Source: Lachnospiraceae bacterium
GTDB taxonomy: Bacteria; Bacillota; Clostridia; Lachnospirales; Lachnospiraceae
Direction of reading: 5' to 3'
DNA length: 35,729 bases
Assembly (NCBI GenBank): GCA_017553695.1
Contig: JAFZKG010000024.1
Span: forward strand, 1 to 35,729
Shown: one piece after another, positions 1 to 7,192 of the stretch
How positions within the stretch are numbered: position 1 is the first letter of the stretch
Layout: each line of letters starts with the position of its first letter
Notes under the pieces: model-generated
Seen by the model: only the letters and a program-made list of their open reading frames with translations
Told to the model about the DNA's origin: nothing
Databases searched by the model: none
Made by a program: the position numbers and the translations under genes

Positions 1-60
1 GGATTCGTTCTGCTTTTAAAAGTGTCACCAATCATTATTTTTCTACCAGTTTTCCACAAT

Positions 61-116
61 AATAGAAGATTTTTTCTATTTTATCCCTTGTATGTCCCCT
101 TTATCTGTCTTATGAT
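61..116 (+). promoter_or_regulatory. Candidate promoter and dyad upstream of the LuxR-type gene
   Basis: A sigma-70-type promoter is visible: TTGTAT at 88-93, a 17-base spacer, and TATGAT at 111-116. Just upstream lies a dyad, AATAGAA (61-67) and TTCTATT (74-80), which could be an operator or a hairpin. The regulator's ribosome site GGAGGTG is at 147-152. Nothing else is recognisable in bases 1-156. Confidence 0.45.
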
Positions 117-156
117 GAATGCGTGAACAGGGATATCCTTTTTTCGGAGGTGAAAT

Positions 157-939
157 ATGGCTGTCAGTTTAACGATGAAAGAAAGCGCGTATATCTCGCA
201 AGTGATCTACCGCATCAACCTGTGTGATAGTTTTTCTGATTTTTCCCGTATTCTTCTTTCACAGATCCGGACCATCATCCCATACAGCAAGGCGATGGCG
301 ATTAAAGTGTCTTCCCGCAATAATGAATTCATTTACGAAGAACCATATTTCGTCGGGTCTGATAAGGAGTCTTTTGACGAGTCCCGTTTTGTCGACGGTA
401 ATTACCGCTCTATCTGGTGGGAATATATGGAGGCTCCCTGGAGTTCCGTTTTCCGGGCTTCGGATTCCCGTGACGAAGAGGAATGGAACCGCTCCGCCCT
501 ATACCAGGAGGTCTACCGGCCGCAGAAACTCTACTATGCTCTGCAGGCAACGTTTGTACATAACGATATCAAACTTGGGATGATCGGGCTCTACCGGCAA
601 AAAGAAGACGGCGATTTTACAGAAAAAGAGCTGTTCTTCTTAGAATTACTGAAGATGCATATCGAATTGAAGCTCTATCGTCTGGTCACTCGTTACCGTG
701 GATTTAAAACAGACCCCAACGCCCCGGGCTTTTCGGTTCCGAAAGCGCTAGTCAACGAATATTCCCTTACCCGCAGGGAAGAAGAGATCATCAACATGAT
801 GCTGAACGGCTCTTCTGATTCGGTAATCACAGAAGACCTTTGCATCACAAAATCCACATTTGAAAAACATATTCACAATATATATATCAAGACCGGCACG
901 AAAAACCGAGTCGGGCTGTTCGGCATTTTCCGGGGCTGA
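157..939 (+). CDS. LuxR-family transcriptional regulator with GAF-like sensor region
   Basis: This 260-residue protein is a probable DNA-binding regulator. The C-terminal part (about residues 202-260) is a LuxR/GerE helix-turn-helix: it opens with SLTRREEEIINMM, typical of the first helix, and continues with a recognition-helix segment (TKSTFEKHIHNIYIKTG). The N-terminal 180 residues have the look of a GAF-like sensor fold (alternating strands, closing with KLGMIGLYR and a long helix), but the ligand cannot be read. There is no phosphoacceptor receiver domain. The ATG follows GGAGGTG at good spacing. It sits 93 bases upstream of the FolD-like gene on the same strand, so control of that gene is plausible but inferred only from position. 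Confidence 0.85.
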   Translation: MAVSLTMKESAYISQVIYRINLCDSFSDFSRILLSQIRTIIPYSKAMAIKVSSRNNEFIYEEPYFVGSDKESFDESRFVDGNYRSIWWEYMEAPWSSVFRASDSRDEEEWNRSALYQEVYRPQKLYYALQATFVHNDIKLGMIGLYRQKEDGDFTEKELFFLELLKMHIELKLYRLVTRYRGFKTDPNAPGFSVPKALVNEYSLTRREEEIINMMLNGSSDSVITEDLCITKSTFEKHIHNIYIKTGTKNRVGLFGIFRG

Positions 940-982
940 TGGAAGTCCTGTACTTTTTTCTGTACCATATTGAAATAATGTG

Positions 983-991
983 TGATAGAAT
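983..991 (+). promoter_or_regulatory. Possible extended -10 element before folD-like gene
   Basis: TGA-TAGAAT at 983-991 fits an extended -10 (TGnTATAAT). It would start transcription near 998, ahead of the GGAGG at 1021-1025. No convincing -35 is present, as is common for extended -10 promoters or regulator-dependent ones. It suggests folD can be transcribed separately from the upstream LuxR gene. Confidence 0.3.
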
Positions 992-1032
992 AAGCACATC
1001 TTTAAAAAAATACTATGATCGGAGGATTTATA

Positions 1033-2010
1033 ATGAGTGCACAGGTTTTAGACTGTAAAGTAGTTGCTCAGGCAATTTCGGACGAGTGCAAAGCTGCCGC
1101 TGATGAACTGAAGGCAAAGGGCATCACACCAAAGCTGGGTATCGTTCGTGTCGGAGAAAAAGGACCGGACCTTTCTTATGAGAAAGGCGCAACAAAGACC
1201 ATGAATGAAGCAGGGATCGAAGTGGAAGTCTTCGCACTGCCTGCAGATATTTCACAGGATGATTACATTGCTAAGATGAAAGAGCTGAATGCTGATCCGA
1301 CAATCCACGGCATCCTTGCATTCAGACCTCTGGACAACATTGATGAGAATGCAGCAATCGGCGAGATCCTCAATCCGCTGAAGGACGTTGATGCCTGCAC
1401 CGCAGCAAACATGGGCAAACTGGTCGTCGGAGATCCGACTGGCCTGTATCCTTGCACCGCAGCTGCTATCGTTGAAGTCATCAATTACTATGCTGACCAG
1501 ATCAAAGCAACCGTCCGTCCGAACTATGAGCCGCTTCCACTGGCAAAACCAGGTCAGGAAGACGACGTCGCATGCGGACTTGACGTATGTATCATCAACA
1601 ACTCCAACGTTATCGGTAAGCCGGCATCCATGTTGCTGACCAACCGCTTTGCTACCGTCTCTATCGTTCACCACCTGACACATGCAGAGAAGAAACTCAT
1701 GTATACCCAGGGCGCTGACGTAGTGATCGCAGCTACTCCATTCAAGGATTCCGTCACAGCTGACATGATCAAAGAAGGCGCAATCGTGATCGATGCAGCA
1801 GTTGTCCGTGAGAAAGCATTTGATGAGAATGGCGAACCGATCATCAACGAAAAGACCGGAAAGCAGAAGATCAACACCTTCGGCTGCTGCTCAGCAGATG
1901 TTGAGGAAAAAGCAAGCTGGAAGACCCCTGTCCCGGGCGTTGGATCCATCACATCCGCTATGCTGGCAAAGAACCTGATCAAGGCTTGCCGCGTACAGAA
2001 CGGTCTGTAA
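1033..2010 (+). CDS. folD: FolD-family methylenetetrahydrofolate dehydrogenase (possibly lacking cyclohydrolase activity)
   Basis: This 325-residue protein belongs to the 5,10-methylene-THF dehydrogenase/methenyl-THF cyclohydrolase family, which interconverts one-carbon folates in the cytoplasm. It shows the catalytic-domain core, the KDVD motif (Asp120), PCTAAAIVEV, a nucleotide-binding segment NSNVIGKPAS, and the closing TPVPGVGSIT. The start is set by GGAGG at 1021-1025 ahead of the ATG at 1033; the in-frame ATG at 1015 lies upstream of that site and is unlikely. Two family-defining residues look changed. Tyr49 is present, but the Lys expected four residues later is Ala53, and the Gln expected before the Pro-Leu pair is Phe97. 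Those positions serve the cyclohydrolase step in bifunctional FolD, and the protein is longer than E. coli FolD (288 residues). Yeast Mtd1, a dehydrogenase-only relative of about 320 residues, also lacks these residues. Family assignment is firm; the activity is uncertain. Confidence 0.88.
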   Translation: MSAQVLDCKVVAQAISDECKAAADELKAKGITPKLGIVRVGEKGPDLSYEKGATKTMNEAGIEVEVFALPADISQDDYIAKMKELNADPTIHGILAFRPLDNIDENAAIGEILNPLKDVDACTAANMGKLVVGDPTGLYPCTAAAIVEVINYYADQIKATVRPNYEPLPLAKPGQEDDVACGLDVCIINNSNVIGKPASMLLTNRFATVSIVHHLTHAEKKLMYTQGADVVIAATPFKDSVTADMIKEGAIVIDAAVVREKAFDENGEPIINEKTGKQKINTFGCCSADVEEKASWKTPVPGVGSITSAMLAKNLIKACRVQNGL

Positions 2011-2030
2011 TTTTTCACTTTAAAAACATG

Positions 2031-2057
2031 AAAAAGGGGGCTGTTGCCCCCTTTTTT
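2031..2057 (+). terminator. Rho-independent terminator after folD
   Basis: AAAAAGGGGG (2031-2040), a six-base loop, then CCCCC and a T-run (2047-2057) form a strong stem with a T-tract, starting 20 bases after the stop codon. Confidence 0.9.
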
Positions 2058-2099
2058 AGTTATTTCCCAGCCATTTTTTATGAATCGACAAGATAATTG

Positions 2100-2253
2100 G
2101 AGATATGAGAAGGTTAGCCTGCGCTAACTCATCTTGTTTTGTCCTAATCGGCTTATTTTATTCTCATATCTCGAAAATTATTGTTTTTTTCGAGTAGTTA
2201 GCAGGGGCTATCTTTCTCATATCTCGAGTTTTTTTGTTTTTTCGTGAAAAATG
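2100..2253. repeat. TCTCATATCTC intergenic repeat locus 1
   Basis: The 11-mer TCTCATATCTC occurs here three times exactly: reverse-complemented at 2100-2110, and direct at 2162-2172 and 2215-2225. Small dyads lie between the copies: GTTAGC/GCTAAC (2113-2128) and CTCGAAAA/TTTTCGAG (2170-2177 and 2187-2194). The end of the block (2196-2253) aligns without gaps to 21622-21679, with 47 of 58 bases identical, including a shared TTTTTCGTGAAAAAT tail. I see no open reading frame here and do not recognise the family. It lies between the folD terminator and the convergent EamA gene, so it could also act as a 3' element for the minus-strand transcript. Confidence 0.8.
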
Positions 2254-2273
2254 CCTCACGCGGAACAAAAAAG

Positions 2274-3137
2274 CTAACTGACGCTTCGGGCACCGAGGAT
2301 GTTATAGATCAAAATTGCAGCAATAACGATAATCGCGCCTGCAAGCGCCAGCGGCTTTAACATTTCGCCCCAGAAGACCGCAACCAAAAGAGAATTCAGG
2401 ACCGGCTCCACACCGGCGATGATCGATGCCGTAACGGGCGCTGTGTACTTGGTTCCGAGATTGAAGAACACATAGCCTAAACCAACCTGAAACAGTCCCA
2501 ATGCAATGACCGTGATGACCGGGACCAGAGAAACATCCGTTTCAAACGCAACCAAAGGTGTCAAAATGATACCCGTTCCGATCTGTCCGATAAACAGCGA
2601 TGAAAGGCTGTCTGCACCCGGAAGAGAATTCAAAAGAAACAATCCGGAATAAAAAATGCCGGCTCCGAGCGCCGCCACATTTCCCCAAAGGCCACCGCTT
2701 CCGATCCCATCCAGGAAAAACAGAATGATTCCCACAAAGACAAAGACCATCGTGACGATATCTTTGACCGTCGGCTTTTTATGCAGCAGAAATACCGAGA
2801 TGAGAATCAGCCATACTGGTGCGGAATATTGCAGAACGATCGCATTGGCAGCCGTCGTCAGTTTATTGGCCACAATGAATAAGGTGGTGACCCCGCTCAT
2901 GCAGATGGCGCCAAGCAGGACCTTCCAGTTGAATTTCAATTTATGATGCGTAACCAGCAAATATCCGCCTATGAGAAGCCCTCCCAAAAGGTTCCGGGCT
3001 CCATTGATCGCAAGCGGCGACCAGGGGATCAGCTTGCACAGGATCCCTCCGGTCGAAAACAGGATGCAGGCGATCAGCATCATGATGGAGCCATATATTG
3101 GCGAATGTTGTTTTTCCTGTATTTTATTTGAATCCAT
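2274..3137 (-). CDS. EamA-family (DMT superfamily) membrane transporter
   Basis: The 287-residue product is a polytopic membrane protein with about ten hydrophobic segments arranged as two EamA halves (roughly residues 15-140 and 150-285). Features include LFSTGGILCKLIPWSPLAINGARN early on and APVTASIIAGVEPVLNSLL in the second half, typical of drug/metabolite exporters such as RhaT/YdcZ-like carriers. The substrate cannot be told. It is the last gene of the minus-strand run from 8474, and its start overlaps the end of the flavodoxin-like gene by 14 bases, suggesting coupled translation. Its own ribosome site is weak (AGAG), which fits coupling. Confidence 0.9.
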   Translation of the reverse strand: MDSNKIQEKQHSPIYGSIMMLIACILFSTGGILCKLIPWSPLAINGARNLLGGLLIGGYLLVTHHKLKFNWKVLLGAICMSGVTTLFIVANKLTTAANAIVLQYSAPVWLILISVFLLHKKPTVKDIVTMVFVFVGIILFFLDGIGSGGLWGNVAALGAGIFYSGLFLLNSLPGADSLSSLFIGQIGTGIILTPLVAFETDVSLVPVITVIALGLFQVGLGYVFFNLGTKYTAPVTASIIAGVEPVLNSLLVAVFWGEMLKPLALAGAIIVIAAILIYNILGARSVS

Positions 3138-3684
3138 TCTCTACACAGTCCGCAAATGATTTTCCTGCAGACTGGAGTGCCGGCAGCATATAATCTTTGT
3201 TGTAGCGCACGACCGGAATGCGGTCAAATGTCCGCATGCCCAGGTGATTCATGCCGCGTTCCATTTGCGCCATGCATTCCACGGTGCCTCTTCCGGAGCC
3301 TCCGGCACAGGCGATCAATACACATTTTTTATCCGCAAGCGTCCGGTTCGAGAACGCATCACACCGGCGAAGGCGGTCAAAGAATGCCTTGAAGCATTCC
3401 GTCGTATCCTGCCAATAGACCGCCGTGACCCATACGATCCCATCGGTCTTCTTAAGCGTTTCAAAGATCTCCGCAAAATCATCCTGGATCACACAGGTTC
3501 CTTCATTTCTGCAGGTTCCCCATCCGTCTCCGCAGGCTTTACACATTTCAATGTGTTTTGCATTCAGATGAATGTCTGTGACCTCAATACCTTTTTCTGT
3601 CAGACCACTCACAAACATATTTTTAGCCGATGCTGTTAAGCCGTCTGTGTTTGGGCTGGACCAAATAACGGTTACATTCTTCAT
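3124..3684 (-). CDS. Flavodoxin-like NAD(P)H-dependent oxidoreductase (FMN reductase family)
   Basis: A 186-residue single-domain flavodoxin-fold protein. It opens with the phosphate-binding loop SSPNTDGLTA after the first strand, has a Cys-containing segment CKACGDGWGTCRNEGTC around residues 49-65 as in many NADPH-dependent FMN reductases, and an aromatic segment VTAVYWQDTTECFKAFFDR that in relatives contacts the flavin and dimer partner. Expected role: FMN-dependent reduction of small acceptors in the cytoplasm; the true acceptor is unknown. The ATG has a near-perfect AGGAGGG site. It lies 18 bases after the DUF5131 gene and overlaps EamA. It is a single-copy cousin of the tandem protein at 19308-21359. 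Confidence 0.88.
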   Translation of the reverse strand: MKNVTVIWSSPNTDGLTASAKNMFVSGLTEKGIEVTDIHLNAKHIEMCKACGDGWGTCRNEGTCVIQDDFAEIFETLKKTDGIVWVTAVYWQDTTECFKAFFDRLRRCDAFSNRTLADKKCVLIACAGGSGRGTVECMAQMERGMNHLGMRTFDRIPVVRYNKDYMLPALQSAGKSFADCVENGFK

Positions 3685-3702
3685 TTTTGATCCCTCCTGT
3701 TT

Positions 3703-4437
3703 TTATCTGTTTATTCCCGGATAATAACTATACCCGGATTTCCTTGCCTGTGACATCTGGTATTTCCGTTCAATATGATAGGTCTTCCCATCCTTGATAA
3801 ATACCGCGCCTGTCTGCTTAAACGTAAATGGAACTCCGTATTGGATGCATTGTTCCCGGACCTTCAGGATCCAGTCAAGATTACATGGTCTTGCTTTTGG
3901 TCCGGACTCCCCGCCACAGACCACATGCTCGATCAGCCCCGTCGCCAAATATGATTCCATGTCAATCTCTTCCAACATCGGTTCCGAGATGACCTGCCTG
4001 TGTTTGATCGGAAGGGAAAGCAGAATTGGAAGCCTGTGATCCATTCTGTCCTGATTCTCACAGGTGCTGCAGATCGTCACGTGATCCCAGCCATCGCCCC
4101 AGTCAGGTGGGATACATTCTTCAAACCGGTCGATCCGCTTGGTAATGATATGGAATTCAAGATCCGCCCGCTCGCGGATCATATCCCAACAGCCCTGCCG
4201 CCATTCATCGGCATCCTCCAGAAAGAAATCGGACGTCATGCAGCAAAAAACGACCCCGCCTCCTGGTGTCAGTTTATATTCCCCTTGCCTGTTTTTCTTG
4301 AGCGGAAGATTGTAATCGCCGGTCTTCGATACGATCCCGGCATCTTTTCCGATGCTTTCATCCCTTCGGTAGACATAGCAATTCGCACATCCGGGACTTA
4401 TCTTATGGCAGCCATGCCATGGATTCCAGATTGCCAA
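3703..4437 (-). CDS. DUF5131 family (phage Gp37/Gp68-like) protein
   Basis: A 244-residue protein recognised by its opening WNPWHGCHKISPGCANCY. Cys10, Cys17 and Cys20 form a C-x6-C-x2-C cluster, followed later by a TKRIDRFEECIPPDWGDG-type segment and HVVCGGESGPKARPC. These are hallmarks of the DUF5131/Gp37-Gp68 family. A metal or iron-sulfur site is likely from the cysteines, and a radical SAM-like chemistry has been suspected for such folds, but no reaction is established here. The start was moved to a TTG at 4437, because GGAGG sits 8 bases upstream of it; a longer reading would place that site inside the gene. Members occur in phages, but there are no other phage genes nearby, and it sits in a metabolic operon. 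Confidence 0.82.
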   Translation of the reverse strand: MAIWNPWHGCHKISPGCANCYVYRRDESIGKDAGIVSKTGDYNLPLKKNRQGEYKLTPGGGVVFCCMTSDFFLEDADEWRQGCWDMIRERADLEFHIITKRIDRFEECIPPDWGDGWDHVTICSTCENQDRMDHRLPILLSLPIKHRQVISEPMLEEIDMESYLATGLIEHVVCGGESGPKARPCNLDWILKVREQCIQYGVPFTFKQTGAVFIKDGKTYHIERKYQMSQARKSGYSYYPGINR

Positions 4438-4457
4438 GCAACGCACCTCCAAATGAT

Positions 4458-5801
4458 TTACATATCCTTCATCTCTTCGAGCCGGTCAATGTCCCAAAGC
4501 AGCTGAAGGATCGTATATCGGTCACGCAGTTCTTTCGCATAAAGGATCCCATCCGCAATGTATGTCGGATCGACTCCAACCTGTTCCGGTCGTGTTGGCG
4601 CGCCCAGGCTTTCCAGAACCTGTGCGATTTCCTCTGCGCGAGGTGCCGCTTGTGCTAATGCACGGATCTCTTCCCAATGTGCCTCGATGGCACTTAAGCG
4701 ACGCAGCAGGTTTTCCGGGCTGTTCCGCTTTGCTTTTCTCTCCAGATCAATGATCATCGGAGCACCTTCCCGATAAACGCGTTTCATCTCCGTTTCCCAG
4801 GCTGCCTGATCCGGCCGCGCTGATACGGAATTCCGCAGTTTTTCGAAATCCGGCTTCTCCATTTTTGCCAGTTCGTTATACAGGCGAAGCGCCATCACGG
4901 TGCCAATGCCGACTTTGGTCCCATGCAGAACAGCAGGGATCCCATCAAAGAGAAACATCATTTCAAAGAAGTGCGACAGGTGATGTTCCGCGCCGGACGC
5001 TGGGCGGGACGATCCGGCAAAATCCATGGCCATGCCGGAAAGCACCAGTCCTTCCGTCAAAGTGCGGATATCCTCCGGACGGCGTTGCCGCAAGGTCTGC
5101 GCTGCCGCCATTGTTTTATCGATCGCGGACCGCATGATCTGCTCAATCGTTTCGCAATAGTATTCCCCGTTCACAATGGCAGACAATTTCCAATCCGTCA
5201 GACAATTATATTTTCCGAGAATGTCGCCGACTCCTGCGGAAAGCATCTTCATCGGAGCCTGCGAAAGAATCTTCAGATCTCCGACCATGGCCAGCGGCGC
5301 ATGCGCCGGGAATGTGATCTTGATATGATTCTGGATCAGAGGAGCAACCCCGGAAACGCACCCGTCCATAGACGGTGCCGTAAGTACAAGAATAAATTCC
5401 AAGCCGGTAATATAGGACAGATAGCGTCCCAGATCATTGATGGTGCCGGACCCGATGGAAATCACAAGGTCCGAATCTTTCGGGAAGGCCATACAGACAC
5501 GGCCGAATGCCTCCTCGTCCGCCGGAAGATCACCGACGGCCGGGCTTTCCAGAATGGTAATCGTATATGTGATGCCGGCCGCATACAGGATCTCACAGAC
5601 CTGGCGGCCGCATGCATCATATGTATGCGTATCACAGATCAGATAAGGATGCCGGCGTTCCAGCTCAGCCAGAAGTGCCGGCAATTTCGTAAGCGCGTCC
5701 TCCTCCAGGATCATCCGCGAAAAGCAGGTGGAGTGCTCGCGCCCGCAGTTGCAGGAGAACGATGCCCCCAGCAGCTGATCGATTGTATAAGACTGTTTCA
5801 T
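4458..5801 (-). CDS. egsA: sn-glycerol-1-phosphate dehydrogenase (AraM/EgsA-like)
   Basis: A 447-residue member of the iron-containing alcohol dehydrogenase/glycerol dehydrogenase superfamily, closest in motifs to AraM/EgsA. These reduce dihydroxyacetone phosphate to sn-glycerol 1-phosphate with NAD(P)H and a divalent metal. Visible are the nucleotide-binding VISIGSGTINDLGRY, the family signature LTAPSMDGCVSG (its Asp is the expected metal ligand), and two His segments, GAEHHLSHFFE and LHGTKVGIGT, that supply the other ligands. Four cysteines near the N-terminus (CNCGREHSTC) are extra. It overlaps the upstream symporter by 4 bases (ATGA), a coupled arrangement, and shares an operon with an acyltransferase. 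Length is somewhat above the Bacillus enzyme. A related dehydrogenase with another substrate cannot be excluded. Confidence 0.85.
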   Translation of the reverse strand: MKQSYTIDQLLGASFSCNCGREHSTCFSRMILEEDALTKLPALLAELERRHPYLICDTHTYDACGRQVCEILYAAGITYTITILESPAVGDLPADEEAFGRVCMAFPKDSDLVISIGSGTINDLGRYLSYITGLEFILVLTAPSMDGCVSGVAPLIQNHIKITFPAHAPLAMVGDLKILSQAPMKMLSAGVGDILGKYNCLTDWKLSAIVNGEYYCETIEQIMRSAIDKTMAAAQTLRQRRPEDIRTLTEGLVLSGMAMDFAGSSRPASGAEHHLSHFFEMMFLFDGIPAVLHGTKVGIGTVMALRLYNELAKMEKPDFEKLRNSVSARPDQAAWETEMKRVYREGAPMIIDLERKAKRNSPENLLRRLSAIEAHWEEIRALAQAAPRAEEIAQVLESLGAPTRPEQVGVDPTYIADGILYAKELRDRYTILQLLWDIDRLEEMKDM

Positions 5802-7192
5802 TGTTTTTCAGCGCCCTTTTTCCTCCGGAAGATCTGTGCCCGGAACAGGATCACATTCATTACAAGGAAGAATGCAATCAGTATGATCAATGTAATAAAC
5901 GGTTTCTTTGGTGCGAAGGTCGCCAGCAGCATGATCGGGAAACCAAAGACAATGGCCGGAAAATTCTGATAGACCATGTTGTCAGACGCCGGGGTCTTGA
6001 ATTCGCCATCGATCTCACGCAGAAGGATGATTCCCGTGCTGGCAGTTCCGGTCAGCATACCGTACATCATCAGGAACTGCTCTTCCGCATAATCCGGAAA
6101 CAGTTTCTTTGCAACAAAATGATTATAGATAAATGTGATCACGAGGCCTACCGCGCCAATGATCAGGATGACGACCCAGTAGTTTTTCAGCACATGCAGA
6201 CGGATTGCAGCGATACCAGCCACTACCATGATGTCAAAGAAAAAGTTGCTGATACGTGTCATCAGGAAGTTGTTCACATATTCTTTCTTTATGACGTTTT
6301 TCTTTTTCAGCGCATTCAGTATCAATTTGACCAGCGCTGCACTTAAAACGCCGATCAGGAAGTTGAATCCGAAGATCACGGACCTCATGCCCGGAGCCAG
6401 AAGACCCAGAAGATACATGATCAGATAAGCCACCAGATAGCCCAATGCCACCAGTGCCACCTGGATGGTGATCTTATCGATACTTTCCTGCATCGGGATC
6501 TCGCCCTCACCCTGGATCTCTTCGGAACGAAGCGCCTGCTCGCCGCCGATCTCGGTTTTGATCTTACCTTTTTTCTTCAGGATATTCAGATAGATGACTC
6601 CGCCGATGCTGGCACTTAAAAATCCGAGTGCCGCAATCGTCAGGCCGACACTCTTGCCGCCTACAAAACCGTAATCGTTTTCGTAAATACCACCATAGTT
6701 GAGCGCCTGGCCGGTGCCCTGTCCATAACCAAATGGAAGAAGGACGCCGGCTGCTTTAAAGAATCCCGGGATAATGAATGCTGCCAGGATCGAAATACCC
6801 AGTCCGAAAACACCCTGGATCAGGTAGGTGGACACGGTCGTCACGCCAGTGTTGAAGATCTCACTCAGGCGTTTTTTCGTAAGTTTGCCCTTCGCCGATT
6901 TGAACGCCGTTGCGATAAATCCAAGCGCCAGTGTATGGTATGTGATGATCTCCAGATTGCTGCTGCCATTGTTGCCGAAAAACTCGGTATCAAACATGGC
7001 ATTGCCGGTGACAACCCGGTAAATGGTAGCGGCGATCAGAAGAAGCAGACCTCCTAAAACAGATGTCGGGATCAGCGACGCCTGCAGCGGGCGGATCACC
7101 TTTTTCAAAATGTTTGCAGCAAGCAGACTGATCAACAGGATCGTGATCAGATGAAAACTGCCCCATACACTAAAGTCCCAGAAATTTTCCAT
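5798..7192 (-). CDS. Sodium/glutamate symporter (GltS/ESS) family transporter
   Basis: A 464-residue membrane protein with about ten to twelve hydrophobic segments in two inverted halves. The repeated pore-like glycine motifs, GYGQGTGQALNYGGIYE at about residues 155-172 and MMYGMLTGTASTGIILLRE in the second half, match the re-entrant motifs of GltS-type Na+/glutamate carriers. Glutamate itself is not proven: the first motif differs from the usual GHGTAAAW form, so another acidic substrate is possible. Its start lies inside the end of the acyltransferase gene (23-base overlap), and its stop overlaps the egsA start, so the three are almost certainly cotranscribed. Confidence 0.82.
   Translation of the reverse strand: MENFWDFSVWGSFHLITILLISLLAANILKKVIRPLQASLIPTSVLGGLLLLIAATIYRVVTGNAMFDTEFFGNNGSSNLEIITYHTLALGFIATAFKSAKGKLTKKRLSEIFNTGVTTVSTYLIQGVFGLGISILAAFIIPGFFKAAGVLLPFGYGQGTGQALNYGGIYENDYGFVGGKSVGLTIAALGFLSASIGGVIYLNILKKKGKIKTEIGGEQALRSEEIQGEGEIPMQESIDKITIQVALVALGYLVAYLIMYLLGLLAPGMRSVIFGFNFLIGVLSAALVKLILNALKKKNVIKKEYVNNFLMTRISNFFFDIMVVAGIAAIRLHVLKNYWVVILIIGAVGLVITFIYNHFVAKKLFPDYAEEQFLMMYGMLTGTASTGIILLREIDGEFKTPASDNMVYQNFPAIVFGFPIMLLATFAPKKPFITLIILIAFFLVMNVILFRAQIFRRKKGAEKQ

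Noticed and set aside
3703..4437. Prophage remnant suggested by the DUF5131/Gp37-Gp68 match
   Set aside because: No integrase, structural or lysis genes are near, and the gene is embedded in a tight metabolic operon.
4923..5969. 348-residue open frame on the + strand opposite egsA
   Set aside because: It is antisense to a clearly conserved enzyme with overlapping coding context, has no ribosome site and no recognisable domain; it is a shadow frame of the reversed codons.
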